Positions 18,201 to 28,351 are shown, numbered from the stretch's first letter. The stretch: DNA of 61,208 bases from Mycolicibacterium flavescens (GCF_001722335.1 NZ_MIHA01000028.1:1-61208), one strand, 5' to 3'. Notes: a model not told the origin generated them from the letters alone. Numbers and translations are program-made.

Positions 18201-18960
18201 CGGGCGTCGGTTCGAGCTCGCGGCGCGCGAACGCGAGGACCGCCCACACCAGCGCGGGCGCTGCCGGGGTGCCCGGCGACGGGACAAGCAGCGGGGAGAG
18301 CAGCGACGCGAACTGCGACACCACCGTGGTGGCGGGCTCCGGCGCCGGCACTTCGCGGGCGGCGCTGAACGTCTGGATGCTCGAGGTGTCCGCGGGCTGG
18401 ATGACCGGCCGGTCGACGGATTCGGGCGTGGCCGACGGACTCGCGACGGGCTCCTGCTCGACAGGCGCGGGAGCGGGTTCCGGCGTCGCCGGGGGAGCCG
18501 CGGGCTCAGGCGGCTCGACGGACGACGCCGGCGCCGGGTCGTCGTTGCGCGGCCGCGGGTCCGGCGGGTCGGCCGGTGCGGGTTCAGGCGCTTCGGTCGG
18601 CTCGACTTCCTCGGTCGGCTCGACCTCTTCGACAGGGGAGCCGTTGATGGTGGTGTTCGCGCCGCCCGATCCGCTCACCGTCACAGTCGGTGCGGTGTCG
18701 TCACCGATCGTGTCGGTGGTCTGCGAATCAGCAGGCTCAGGCACCTCTGCCGACGCGGGCGGCTGCGGTTCGTCAGCGGGGGCGTTCGCCTCGGCCGGTG
18801 CCGACGTATCGGCGGAGCCGGTCCCGGTGTCCGGGGTGGCCCAGGCCGGACCGGACGCCGCGCCGATCGCGGTACCCACCCCGAGGGCCACCGCCAGCGC
18901 GCCGACGCGTCCGACGTAGCGGGCGTAGGTACCGGTGCCGTGCTTTGCCCGCTGATTCAT
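12274..18960 (-). CDS. Very large secreted repeat protein: VCBS/cadherin-like domains and two beta-propeller regions
   Basis: A 2228-residue exported protein. Order: signal region GRVGALAVALGVGTAIG (about 20-36, cleavage near AWA); Pro/Glu-rich stretch to about 200; five Ig/VCBS-like repeats with DTFTVTVTDGHGGTLAVPV motifs (about 290-810); a seven-repeat YVTN-type propeller, each blade with a VGxxPxxVAVSPDG-like turn (about 820-1110); four more VCBS/tandem-95 repeats with DDxDPDGD calcium-type loops (to about 1480); a second propeller region of about 13 repeats with TGQQIGDTVAV-like motifs (to about 2180); a Gly/Ser/Asp-rich tail. No sortase motif or transmembrane anchor is seen at the end. 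The ATG at 18960 is chosen over one at 18999 because GAGAGG precedes it. A surface or matrix adhesin is likely; ligand unknown. Confidence 0.88.
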   Translation of the reverse strand: MNQRAKHGTGTYARYVGRVGALAVALGVGTAIGAASGPAWATPDTGTGSADTSAPAEANAPADEPQPPASAEVPEPADSQTTDTIGDDTAPTVTVSGSGGANTTINGSPVEEVEPTEEVEPTEAPEPAPADPPDPRPRNDDPAPASSVEPPEPAAPPATPEPAPAPVEQEPVASPSATPESVDRPVIQPADTSSIQTFSAAREVPAPEPATTVVSQFASLLSPLLVPSPGTPAAPALVWAVLAFARRELEPTPATSATQTLTSLGVGPTARAAAPNPLSALENFLRGVVTALTNRPPTAAPTITQVDTSSGVVTGRLNATDAEGDAITYTVRQPANGRVTVSDTGEFTFTPSESAAHAASATARDDFASFSVTLRDARGGVRVVTVRNIPITPANDAPINGGFAVTQTNPGTGIVRGVVSAADPDGDRLAYKGTTTTAKGRVTVASNGTFTYTPTAAARHAASATTAPVTDSFTVTVTDGHGGTLAVPVTVTVTPANKAPQAPKVTVDKPDSVTGVVTGTVRATDADRDTLTYSGPTDTTKGTLVVHSNGNFTYTPTQPARENAAAGGAAARDTFTVTVTDGHGGTLAVPVTVTISPNRAPVAGMVVAPQPNPLTGVVNGSVTASDSDRDPVTYSGSGETPKGNVVVAADGRFTYTPTDEARADAQATAGADSDTFVVTATDSRGATTSISVEVTVAPANRAPLVTDPTVGSPNSDGVVTGSLGVTDPDGTALTYQMVSGPTLGTVQIDADTGTYTYTPTDAARLQAALSTAVDETDTFTVRVSDGVNAPVTVTVSGIVVAELPVNSVIATPEVGEGPRAVVISPDGSRAYVANAEGDSITVLNTADYSTITTIPVGDRPVALALNPGGSVLYVATAGDGAVVAIDTASLTAGEPIEIGAEPAGIAVSPDGSLVFTTNTDDTLTIIDVATGATTSIEVDPTGIATSSDGRYVYLANPDESGLTIIDRETGDQTTVVVGDTPTGVVVSPTDDRVYVTVSGEDRVAIVDLSNGNSVSYIDVGDDPRGIDITGDGRLYVANYGSDNVAVIDTTTGVVTFVAVGDAPTDVAVNADGTQATVTNSGDNTVTVIVLTGNAAPDVVYTVSAADITDGATVIEFEATDPDGDVVSYAVATLPTHGTLVYNGDGTFTYTPSAQARHDAAFGTGSPADTFVVAVDDGRGQIVPVTVTVAIDPFNAAPVTADDYYTVGEDGSIIVSPLANDSDPDGDVLTYIGYNQPPNGTLVVNDDGTLTYTPNANFHGLDGFAYQPTDGLADGEMRIVYITVVPVDDAPVAADDALGVDMNGSVTFNPLDNDVDPDGGPLQLVSYTDGASGVVTDNGDGTLTYTPFADFVGTDTITYVIFDGVTQSSGTVVFTVSRVNAAPTVAPIVAKPVNGTVHIDLHAADTDGDALSYTVGGLSGKGTVTALGDGVFVYNPTAAARSAAATTGQADTDTFTVTVTDGFGGVVQTQVTVEIAPTRVAGETEIPGIPRGNPVVSETGHVSVLAGVIRSGGTDFTNIAVTDTRTGQQIGGMVTTPGTLTFGSPSPGAIKPGIEITPDGTRAVITTTNNADTVWVTVIDTATGQQIGDTVAVAGYADAFAQRPAQLNADGTRAVITTKGQGNLTTSVAVIDTETGQQLGTTIDVAGAAVDPQPFYDPNPQRFTGAGTRYIVTSYSGADRTLRIVVVNTETGEQLGETVAVQGSMERALYFNADRTRMAVSGYSYSYDEDEGVGYGTTTTVLVDTINGGQIGDTVTLGGNPQPITFSANGNRAIISARPGSPHPDITEVAIVDTASGQQIGTNIAVPGDMTVALTADGSRIIFTGSAFTDTTLKVIDGATGNQLGADIVVSGWRAGAVALSPDETRATVVTSSLDSASGTGTLHVVTVETATGTQVAGNSLVIPQDMQGIATVTDDRSAIVVVSADTAGNTTRVSVIDTYSGDFVGSQAVAPGRWRSTTMNQDGSRAVVATYDDVARTSHLVLVDVTDGATLGTGVTLSGFSNDPPKLSDDGTRLLFITNSTGAAPAQHYALLYAATGAMVLPATSIPYQSQVLMVGNGNRIVVAYNDGTVSQITVFDGVAGNQVGAPILLAAQPGQPPRIAVSGDGRFLGISSLVSSLGSNMLNDVAFVDLDSGARIGDTITFAETASVGGFDGTSAVVLTSDAVTGSTGQTIVDLAAGGGSGGTGGSGSTGTGGNGSSGTDDDEGSSGSDSGGSGSGGSGGTPEGEA

Positions 18961-19144
18961 CTGGACCTCTCGTGAGAACGCGTGGGGGTGACTCGTCACC
19001 GCCGGATCGGCGTTACGAGGGTCGATCGAAAAAAGACCTCAGCGTATTTGCTGAACTGAATTCAACGTACGGTTTGCGGGGTCGATAGGAATCGGGTGAA
19101 TCCCTACGATTTGACTGCCCGACCCCTGTATTCGGGGGGCGGAG

Positions 19145-19687
19145 TCAGCTGAACGCGGCCTGGGCGCAGGCGTCGGGTGAGGTGATGTTGACGCCGGCGT
19201 ACACCACCTGGATGTGGGTGCACACGATCAGCGGGACGTCGGTGCGCGGGGCGCCGGTGCGGGAGTCGACCGGCCAGCTGTTCCCGCGGAACTGGAACTT
19301 CTCCGGTGGGCCGCCCCCGAAGTAGATCGTCGCGAACTCGACGTCGGTCAGCGATTTGAATGCCCTGGTGTTGGGCGCGTCGAACTGGAAGTTCAGGTAC
19401 ACGCTGCGGTCCATGGTGCGCAGCGTGGTGGTCTGCCGGGCCCACAGGTCGCCGGGGAAGCCGAGGACGTCCGGTCCGCGACGCAGGTTGGCGCTGGTGT
19501 TGAACAGGCAGTTCGCCTCGGCGGCAATGCAGTTCGCGGTGACGTGCATCTCCAGAGTGGTGCCGGGGTCGACGGGGATGGAGGAGTCGGCGGTGTCGAC
19601 GGCGGCCGTCGCCGACGGCAGGGACACCGCGAGCGCCAGCCACACCGCCGAAACCGCAGCGGCGATGCGGGTCAACCGCTTAGCCAT
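19145..19687 (-). CDS. Exported protein of unknown function, Rv3572-like
   Basis: A 180-residue protein with a clear signal peptide (ITRIAAAV-type n-region, then VWLALAVSLPSATAA, cleavage near residue 28). The mature part has four cysteines (CIAAEANC, VCTHI, DAC) that could form disulphides. In M. tuberculosis an unknown protein occupies the same place between fadE34 and kshB, and this looks like its orthologue by position and size. No domain is recognised. It is transcribed with the same orientation as kshB, 45 bases downstream of it, and may be in the KstR-controlled kshB unit. Confidence 0.8.
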   Translation of the reverse strand: MAKRLTRIAAAVSAVWLALAVSLPSATAAVDTADSSIPVDPGTTLEMHVTANCIAAEANCLFNTSANLRRGPDVLGFPGDLWARQTTTLRTMDRSVYLNFQFDAPNTRAFKSLTDVEFATIYFGGGPPEKFQFRGNSWPVDSRTGAPRTDVPLIVCTHIQVVYAGVNITSPDACAQAAFS

Positions 19688-19732
19688 GTGTTGCCTTCCT
19701 GAGCCGTCGTGCGGCGAATGTTAGCCCGCGCG

Positions 19733-20803
19733 TTATTCGTCGTAGGTGACTTCGACCGAATCCGACCGGGGGGTGGCCTGGCAGCCGAGGATCAGCCCCT
19801 CGTCGAGGTCGGACTGTTCGAGCACGTCGTTGACCTCCATGTCGACGTCGCCGCTCTTCTTCAGGACCGCGCAGGCGCCGCAGTGCCCTTCGCGACAGGA
19901 GAACGGCGCGTCGAGGCCCTTGTCCAGCAGGACGTCGAGCAGCTTGGCGCTGCGGGGCCACCGGATCTCGTGCGTTTCACCGTCGAGTGTGACGATCGCG
20001 GTGGCCGGGCCCTGGTCGCTGTCGTCCTCCTCGATCACCACCGCGGCGAACGGGTCGGAATCCAGCGACTTGAACACCTCGATGTGCAGCCGCTCGGCGG
20101 GCAGGCCCGCGCCTTTGAGGGCCTCCTCGGCGGCCGCCATGAACGGGCCGGGGCCACAGATGTAGGCGTCGTGACCGGTGTACGGCGCCGCCAGCCCGGC
20201 CAGGGCCGCAGCGCTGGGCAACCCCTGAACCGACACCAGCCAGTGCACGACGGTGAGCCGGTCGGGGTATTTGTTCGCCAACTCCCGTAGCGCCGGGCCG
20301 AAGATCACCGAGTTCTCGTCCTGATTCGCGTAGATCAACACCACTTTGCCGCTGCCCTCGGCCAGCGCGGATTTGCAGATCGAGATCATCGGCGTGATCC
20401 CCGAGCCGGCGGCCAGCAGCAGGAAGTCGGTGTCGAGCGTCTTGGGCACGAACGTGCCCGACGGCGCGAGCACGTGGACCTTCATCCCGGCGTGCGCGTT
20501 GTCACACAGCCAGTTCGACGCGTATCCGTCGGCGGTCCGCTTGACCGTCACGGTGAGCCGGTCGTCGGTGAACGGGGAGCTGCACAGCGAGTAGCAGCGC
20601 GCCACCGAACCGGTGCGGTCGCTGGGCACGCGCAGCGTCAGGAACTGGCCGGGCGCGTAGCGCAGCCGCTCGGCCGGTATCTCTGTGCCCGCGGGCACCG
20701 CGAACACCAGCGAACGCGCGTCGTCGGTCTCGGTGATGACGTCGGCGATCTCCAACTCGAGGACGTGGCTGCCGAGCGGCTCGTCGGTCACTGTGGTCTT
20801 CAC
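19733..20803 (-). CDS. kshB: 3-ketosteroid 9alpha-monooxygenase reductase component KshB
   Basis: A 356-residue reductase that passes electrons from NADH to the Rieske oxygenase KshA for 9alpha-hydroxylation of the steroid nucleus. Domains: FAD binding with RCYSLCSSP (about 69-77), NAD binding with LLAAGSGITPMISI and YICGPGPFM, and a C-terminal plant-type [2Fe-2S] ferredoxin with CREGHCGACAVL (about 305-316) plus a fourth Cys in ILGCQATP. No kshA is in the window. The divergent gap to hsaA holds two KstR boxes. Confidence 0.92.
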   Translation of the reverse strand: MKTTVTDEPLGSHVLELEIADVITETDDARSLVFAVPAGTEIPAERLRYAPGQFLTLRVPSDRTGSVARCYSLCSSPFTDDRLTVTVKRTADGYASNWLCDNAHAGMKVHVLAPSGTFVPKTLDTDFLLLAAGSGITPMISICKSALAEGSGKVVLIYANQDENSVIFGPALRELANKYPDRLTVVHWLVSVQGLPSAAALAGLAAPYTGHDAYICGPGPFMAAAEEALKGAGLPAERLHIEVFKSLDSDPFAAVVIEEDDSDQGPATAIVTLDGETHEIRWPRSAKLLDVLLDKGLDAPFSCREGHCGACAVLKKSGDVDMEVNDVLEQSDLDEGLILGCQATPRSDSVEVTYDE

Positions 20804-20830
20804 CCTTCGTGTCAGCTGGAGGCCGAGAAT

Positions 20831-20844
20831 TAGAACAGGTTACA
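20831..20844. promoter_or_regulatory. KstR operator near kshB
   Basis: TAGAACAGGTTACA matches the 14-bp KstR consensus TAGAACACGTTCTA at 11 positions, with the AAC and GTT cores intact. It lies 28 bases upstream of the kshB start. Confidence 0.75.
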
Positions 20845-20898
20845 GAAATGCATGTGTGCAGGTCTAGCCGCTGCAGGAATGCGCTGCTCGACATGAAT

Positions 20899-20912
20899 CG
20901 TAACGTGTTCTA
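20899..20912. promoter_or_regulatory. KstR operator near hsaA
   Basis: CGTAACGTGTTCTA keeps the AAC-N2-GTT core, and its right half GTTCTA is identical to the consensus. It lies 72 bases upstream of the hsaA start. Together with the box at 20831 it gives each divergent operon its own site, 54 bases apart. Confidence 0.75.
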
Positions 20913-20983
20913 ATCTCAGAACAAGCGATCTGTGCTTCGCGCAAGCGCTCATCGCCAGGTCCTTATCCTCGGGAGGCACACCA

Positions 20984-23962
<2,979 letters not shown>

Positions 23963-23964
23963 CG

Positions 23965-24531
23965 GTGACGGCCGAGCCCATCGACCCGCGCACGTTCCGC
24001 AGCGTGCTGGGGCAGTTCTGCACCGGCATCACGGTCATCACCACGGTTCACGAGGATGCGCCGGTCGGGTTCGCGTGCCAGTCGTTCGCCGCGCTGTCGC
24101 TGGACCCGCCGCTGGTGTTGTTCTGCCCGACGAAGATGTCGAGATCCTGGCAGGCCATCGAGGCCAGCGGGCATTTCTGCGTCAACGTGCTGCACGAGAA
24201 ACAGCAGCACGTCTCGGCCCGGTTCGGGTCCCGTGAGCCCGACAAGTTCGCCGGGATCGACTGGCACCTCTCGAAACTGGGCTCCCCGGTGATCGACGGT
24301 TCGCTCGCGCACATCGACTGCTCGGTGCATTCGGTGCACGACGGCGGCGACCATTTCGTCGTGTTCGGCGCCGTGCACTCCCTGTCTGATGTGCCGCACC
24401 GCAAGCCCCGGCCGCTGCTGTTCTACCGCGGCCAGTACACCGGCATCGAGCCGGACAAGAACACCCCCGCGCAGTGGCGCGACGACCTCGAGGCCTTCCT
24501 CACCGCCACCACGGACGACACCTGGTTGTGA
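23965..24531 (+). CDS. hsaB: Flavin reductase component HsaB
   Basis: A 188-residue NADH:FMN reductase of the HpaC/flavin reductase-like fold, which supplies reduced flavin to HsaA. Motifs include VLGQFCTGITVITT, GFACQSFAALSLDPPLVLFCP and the C-terminal RPLLFYRGQY. The GTG start lies two bases after the hsaC stop. Last gene of the hsaADCB operon; in M. tuberculosis the next gene is nat, which is absent here. Confidence 0.93.
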   Translation: MTAEPIDPRTFRSVLGQFCTGITVITTVHEDAPVGFACQSFAALSLDPPLVLFCPTKMSRSWQAIEASGHFCVNVLHEKQQHVSARFGSREPDKFAGIDWHLSKLGSPVIDGSLAHIDCSVHSVHDGGDHFVVFGAVHSLSDVPHRKPRPLLFYRGQYTGIEPDKNTPAQWRDDLEAFLTATTDDTWL

Positions 24532-24551
24532 CGCCGGCGCGCTGGATGGCC

Positions 24552-24809
24552 TCAGATGCAGCCCATCGCGCACGGGTCGGCCGGGGGCCGCATCTCCGGC
24601 AGCGGAGCGTTCGGGTCGGCAGGCGGCTGCTGCTGGGTCAGGTCGATGTCGTGGTCGAGTTCGGGCGCCATCGGGATGTACCTGCACAGGAACGCCAGCG
24701 CCAGCTCGCACGGCGGCGGGCCGCCGGGCTGGGCGCCGGCGGGGGCCGCCGTGAACAACGTCGCACCGCAGGCGACGAGCGCCGCGACCGTGAACCGCTT
24801 CAACATCAC
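24552..24809 (-). CDS. Small exported proline-rich protein
   Basis: An 85-residue protein with a signal peptide (LKRFTVAALVACGATLFTAAPAGA, cut near residue 26, here shortened: FTVAALVACGATLF). The mature peptide has four cysteines and an acidic-proline segment PELDHDIDLTQQQPPADPNAP. No family is named with certainty. The GTG/ATG start overlaps the stop of the upstream hydrolase (GTGA), so it is the second gene of a two-gene unit. It ends 20 bases from the convergent hsaB stop. Confidence 0.7.
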   Translation of the reverse strand: MMLKRFTVAALVACGATLFTAAPAGAQPGGPPPCELALAFLCRYIPMAPELDHDIDLTQQQPPADPNAPLPEMRPPADPCAMGCI

Positions 24810-25579
24810 GCCGACCCTAGCGCCTTGGCCCGCACGAAGTCGACGATCGCCGAAGCCACCTCGCGGTGCGCCACGTCGTTGAGGATGTCGTGCCGGCCGC
24901 CGGCCACCTCGTAAAGGTCGAGCGCGTCGATCTGGTCGGCGTACGCGCGCACCGCGCCGACGTCGGCGATCGGGTCGGCGCTGCCGTGCACGGCCAGCGT
25001 CGGCACGGTCAGCTTCGGCAGTTCGGCGCCGAACCGGTCCCAGGCCCGGTCGAGTTCGCGGACCATCGGGGCGCCGTCGGCGTCGACGAACGACAGCGGG
25101 TCGTTGGCGAGCAGGTCAAGGTAGAACGGATCCTCCGACAGCCAGCCCGGATCCAGCGCGATCGAGGTGTCGCTGTCCAGCATCGCCGGGTTCGGCACCA
25201 GCGGAGCACCGGAGATCACCCCGGCCCGGTAGCGGTCCGGCTGCTGCAGCAGCCGCACCAGCGTGACGATCGCACCGAACGAGTGTCCCTGCGCGATCAG
25301 CGGCTTGCCGTCGCGGCCGGCCATCTCGGTGAGCGCGTCGGCGAGCGCCGAGCTGTCCTCGATCGAACCGAAGTCGCCGCGGTCGCCGGGGCTCAGACCA
25401 TGGCCGAGCTGGTCGGCCGCCCACAGGTCGATCCCGGCGGCGGTCAGCGCGAAGCCGTAGCGGTGGTAGACGCCGGTGTGCTCACCGAAGCCGTGCAGGA
25501 ACACCACCGCGGCACGCGGTTCGGCGGCGGCCCAGTGCCGGTAGTAGGCGCGGCCGGTCGGAAGGTCGAGGTACGGCAT
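24806..25579 (-). CDS. Alpha/beta hydrolase, monoacylglycerol lipase-like
   Basis: A 257-residue hydrolase of the serine aminopeptidase/monoglyceride lipase group: oxyanion region FLHGFGEHTGVYHRY, DQLGHGLSPGDRG, nucleophile elbow GHSFGA, acid in HGSADPIADV and the His in GGRHDILND. It probably cleaves glycerolipid esters in the cytosol; no signal peptide is seen. Start ATG 25579 (MPYLDLPTG) is preferred; a TTG at 25615 would add 12 unconserved residues. Confidence 0.85.
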   Translation of the reverse strand: MPYLDLPTGRAYYRHWAAAEPRAAVVFLHGFGEHTGVYHRYGFALTAAGIDLWAADQLGHGLSPGDRGDFGSIEDSSALADALTEMAGRDGKPLIAQGHSFGAIVTLVRLLQQPDRYRAGVISGAPLVPNPAMLDSDTSIALDPGWLSEDPFYLDLLANDPLSFVDADGAPMVRELDRAWDRFGAELPKLTVPTLAVHGSADPIADVGAVRAYADQIDALDLYEVAGGRHDILNDVAHREVASAIVDFVRAKALGSA

Positions 25580-25731
25580 GCCATGAACTGCAGCAGCGAC
25601 GGGCCCGTCGCGCAAGATGCTGCCAACCGCCGATCAATTTCTGCCAGCGGAATTAATGCGCTGACCTGCCTGTTTGCACCATCAGACCGGCGCGAAGAAC
25701 CACCGGCAGGAAGTACGGAAGAGGACAGAAA

Positions 25732-25899
25732 ATGAGGAAGTTCGGTATCGCCGCCATGATCGCCAGCTTTATGACCGCCACCCTCGTCGGCTTTGCAGGA
25801 CCGGCGCAGGCGGGTGTGGATCACCTCGATTGGTTGGACAAGGTTCACCCGACGGTGAACGTGCCCCAGGTCGACACCACCGTGCGCCACAGTCGCTGA
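25732..25899 (+). CDS. Very small exported protein (55 aa)
   Basis: ATG 25732 to TGA 25899 encodes 55 residues: a basic start MRKFG, a hydrophobic stretch ASFMTATLVGFAG, cleavage after AQA near residue 27, and a mature peptide of about 28 residues (GVDHLDWLDKVHPTVN, then VPQVDTTVRHSR). GGAAGAGGAC precedes the start. The clean signal peptide, good ribosome site and strong terminator just downstream argue for a real gene. Function unknown; the mature peptide has no cysteine. Confidence 0.8.
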   Translation: MRKFGIAAMIASFMTATLVGFAGPAQAGVDHLDWLDKVHPTVNVPQVDTTVRHSR

Positions 25900-25910
25900 G
25901 CGATCACGAC

Positions 25911-25946
25911 ACGAACAAGGCACCCCGCAAGGGGTGCCTTGTTCGT
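25911..25946. terminator. Bidirectional intrinsic terminator
   Basis: A perfect 16-bp stem, ACGAACAAGGCACCCC paired with GGGGTGCCTTGTTCGT, closes a GCAA tetraloop. It lies 11 bases after the small exported protein stop and three bases before the convergent LysR stop. No T tract follows, as is common in mycobacteria. Confidence 0.9.
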
Positions 25947-25948
25947 TG

Positions 25949-26878
25949 TCAGGGCCGGCCCAACAGCACGTCCTGTTGATCGCGGACCCGGGCGCGGATC
26001 GCGTCGACGACGGCGGCGACTTCGGGCCTGCGCAGGGCTTCCGCGCGGGTGACGAGCCAGTACGTCAGCCGCACCGACACGTCGCCGGGCAGAACGCGGA
26101 CCAGGTCGTCGTGACGGTCGGCCATGAAGCAGGGCAGCAGCCCGAGCCCCGCCGCCGCTCGCGTCGCCTCCACGTGGACGAAGACGTTGGTGGAGGTGAC
26201 CGATTCCCGCATGGCGGGCGTGTAACTGGCCGCCACGTCGAGGTCGTCGACCTGCAGCATCGAGTCGATGAAGTACACCAGCGGGTACCGCTCGAGGTCG
26301 GCGGTGCTCGACGGGGTGCCCTGTTCGGCCAGATAGGAGCGGGCGCCGTAGAGCCCGAGGCAGTAGTCGCCGAGCCGGATGGCCTCGGCGCGGTGCACCT
26401 TGGGTTCGCCGACGACGATCTCCACGTCCAACCCCGATCGCTGCTGGGTGGCGCGGCGGGTGGTGGCGACGATCTCGACAACCACTTTCGGATGCTCGCG
26501 CTGCACCTGCGCGGCGGCCGGCGCGGCGATGTAGGCGGAGAATCCGTCGGTCGCCGAGATCCGGACGACGCCCTTGAGGCTGCGGTCGCCCGAGCGCAGT
26601 GACCGCACCGCCGATTCCACGGCCTCCGCGGCGGACAGTGCGTCGCGGCCGAGGTCGGTCAGCTCCCATCCGCCGCTGCCGCGGACCAGCACACGCCCAC
26701 CCATCGCCGCCTCGAGCGCGGCGATGCGGCGCGAGATCGTGGTGTGGTTGAGGCCGAGTTCCTCGGCGGCGAGGTTGTAGCGGCCGGTCCGGCCGACCGC
26801 GAGCAGCACCAACAGGTCGTCGGCGCTGGGCCCCCGCTCGGATCCCAGCCCGTCCGGCGGCGGTACATCAGACAGCAC
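25949..26878 (-). CDS. LysR-family transcriptional regulator
   Basis: A 309-residue regulator with an N-terminal winged HTH (LLVLLAVGRTGRYNLAAEELGLNHTTISRRIAAL in part: AAEELGLNHTTISRRI) and a substrate-binding-like effector domain. It is divergent from the 3-hydroxybutyrate operon, so it probably activates that operon in response to a ketone body; this is inference. The GTG at 26878 gives normal LysR length; an ATG at 26917 would add 13 residues. The palindrome at 26881-26894 abuts the chosen start. Confidence 0.85.
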   Translation of the reverse strand: MLSDVPPPDGLGSERGPSADDLLVLLAVGRTGRYNLAAEELGLNHTTISRRIAALEAAMGGRVLVRGSGGWELTDLGRDALSAAEAVESAVRSLRSGDRSLKGVVRISATDGFSAYIAAPAAAQVQREHPKVVVEIVATTRRATQQRSGLDVEIVVGEPKVHRAEAIRLGDYCLGLYGARSYLAEQGTPSSTADLERYPLVYFIDSMLQVDDLDVAASYTPAMRESVTSTNVFVHVEATRAAAGLGLLPCFMADRHDDLVRVLPGDVSVRLTYWLVTRAEALRRPEVAAVVDAIRARVRDQQDVLLGRP

Positions 26879-26880
26879 GC

Positions 26881-26894
26881 CTGCATTTTTGCAG
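26881..26894. promoter_or_regulatory. Candidate LysR operator
   Basis: CTGCA-TTTT-TGCAG is a perfect 5-4-5 inverted repeat just upstream of the LysR start, and a further CTGCAT half-site is at 26934-26939 nearer the divergent transporter. Palindromes of this type in a LysR divergent region are usual regulator sites. If the LysR start is 26917, the palindrome would be inside the gene. Confidence 0.45.
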
Positions 26895-26989
26895 AGACGC
26901 GGTGCGGTTTTGGCCATTGCACGCAGGGGGTATCTGCATGAATACTCACAGCCGCCTGTGCCCGCCATCACAGCCGAAGGAGTCTTCTG

Positions 26990-28351
26990 ATGAGCGTCAC
27001 CAACGAGTCGTCAGGTGGGCCGATCACCACCGGTCTCAAGCGCGTCGTGGTCGCGTCGATGGCCGGCACGGTTGTCGAGTGGTACGAGTTCTTCCTCTAT
27101 GCGACCGCCGCCACGCTGGTGTTCAACAAGGTGTTCTTCGCCGAGGGGACCAGCGAGGCCAGCGGGCTGATCGCCGCGCTGCTGACCTATGCGGTCGGCT
27201 TCGTCGCGCGGCCTCTCGGCGGCATCGTGTTCGGCCACTTCGGCGACAAGTACGGCCGAAAGAAGTTGCTGCAGTTCGCAATTCTTCTCGTCGGCGCGGT
27301 CACGTTCCTGATGGGCTGTCTGCCCACCTACAACCAGATCGGTGTGTGGGCACCGATTCTGCTGGTGGTGCTGCGGTTCCTGCAGGGCTTCGCCGTCGGC
27401 GGTGAGTGGGGCGGCGCGGTGCTGCTGGTCGCCGAGCACAGCCCCAACGACAAGCGGGCGTTCTGGGCGAGTTGGCCGCAGGCGGCGGTGCCGGTGGGCA
27501 ACATGCTCGCGACCGTGGTCCTGCTGGTGCTCACCGGGGTGCTGCCCGAGGCCGCGTTCATGTCATGGGGTTGGCGCGTGGCGTTCTGGCTGTCGGCGGT
27601 CGTCGTGCTGATCGGCTACTACATCCGCACCAAGGTCACCGATGCGCCGATCTTCGTGGCCGCGCAGGAAGAGGTCGAACGCACCAAGGCCGTGTCCTAT
27701 GGCGTGTTCGAGGTGCTGCGGCGTTATCCCCGTGGCGTTTTCACCGCGATGGGGCTGCGCTTCGCCGAGAACATCATGTACTACCTGGTGGTCACGTTCT
27801 CGATCGTGTACCTCAAGACGCACGTCGGCGCCGACACCAGTGACATCCTGTGGTGGCTGTTGGCCGCGCACGCGGTGCACTTCGTGGTCATCCCGCAGGT
27901 GGGCCGCCTGTCCGACAAGTTCGGCCGTCGCCCGGTGTACATCGCCGGCGCGGTGCTGGCCGGAACGTGGGGCTTCTTCGCGTTCCCGATGATGAACAGC
28001 GGGTCCTATCTGCTGATCATGGCCGCGATCATCCTCGGCCTGATCATCCACGCGCTGATGTACTCGCCGCAGCCGGCGATCATGGCCGAGATGTTCCCGA
28101 CGCGGATGCGCTACTCCGGTGTGTCGCTCGGCTACCAGGTCACCTCGATCGTCGCCGGGTCGCTGGCGCCCGCGATCGCGACGTGGCTGCTCGACAAGTT
28201 CGACTCGGCGATCCCGATCGCCCTGTATCTGGCGGGTGCGGCGGCGATCACGCTGGTGGCGGCGTTGTTCTGCCGCGAGACAAAGGGTCTGGATCTTCAG
28301 ACCCTCGACGTCGCCGACCGCGAACACCTGGCCAGGACAGGGGCGGTATGA
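26990..28351 (+). CDS. MHS-family proton symporter (MFS)
   Basis: A 453-residue major facilitator with 12 predicted membrane segments. The metabolite:H+ symporter group is shown by GTVVEWYEFFLYATAATL near residues 26-43, HFGDKYGRKKLL in loop 2-3, and RFLQGFAVGGEWGGA in segment 4. As first gene of an operon with 3-hydroxybutyrate dehydrogenase and acetoacetyl-CoA ligase, it likely imports 3-hydroxybutyrate or acetoacetate. AAGGAG precedes the ATG. It overlaps the next gene by four bases. Confidence 0.9.
   Translation: MSVTNESSGGPITTGLKRVVVASMAGTVVEWYEFFLYATAATLVFNKVFFAEGTSEASGLIAALLTYAVGFVARPLGGIVFGHFGDKYGRKKLLQFAILLVGAVTFLMGCLPTYNQIGVWAPILLVVLRFLQGFAVGGEWGGAVLLVAEHSPNDKRAFWASWPQAAVPVGNMLATVVLLVLTGVLPEAAFMSWGWRVAFWLSAVVVLIGYYIRTKVTDAPIFVAAQEEVERTKAVSYGVFEVLRRYPRGVFTAMGLRFAENIMYYLVVTFSIVYLKTHVGADTSDILWWLLAAHAVHFVVIPQVGRLSDKFGRRPVYIAGAVLAGTWGFFAFPMMNSGSYLLIMAAIILGLIIHALMYSPQPAIMAEMFPTRMRYSGVSLGYQVTSIVAGSLAPAIATWLLDKFDSAIPIALYLAGAAAITLVAALFCRETKGLDLQTLDVADREHLARTGAV

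Noticed and set aside
13882..18975. Long plus-strand open frames (528 and 1161 codons) opposite the giant repeat gene
   Set aside because: They are antisense to a protein with clear signal peptide and repeats; their translations are low-complexity Gly/Arg/Asp with no domain.
19020..19110. Possible promoter or terminator motifs between the giant gene and the Rv3572-like gene
   Set aside because: A GAATTC palindrome and a weak CCCC/GGGG stem are present, but neither fits a convincing signal.
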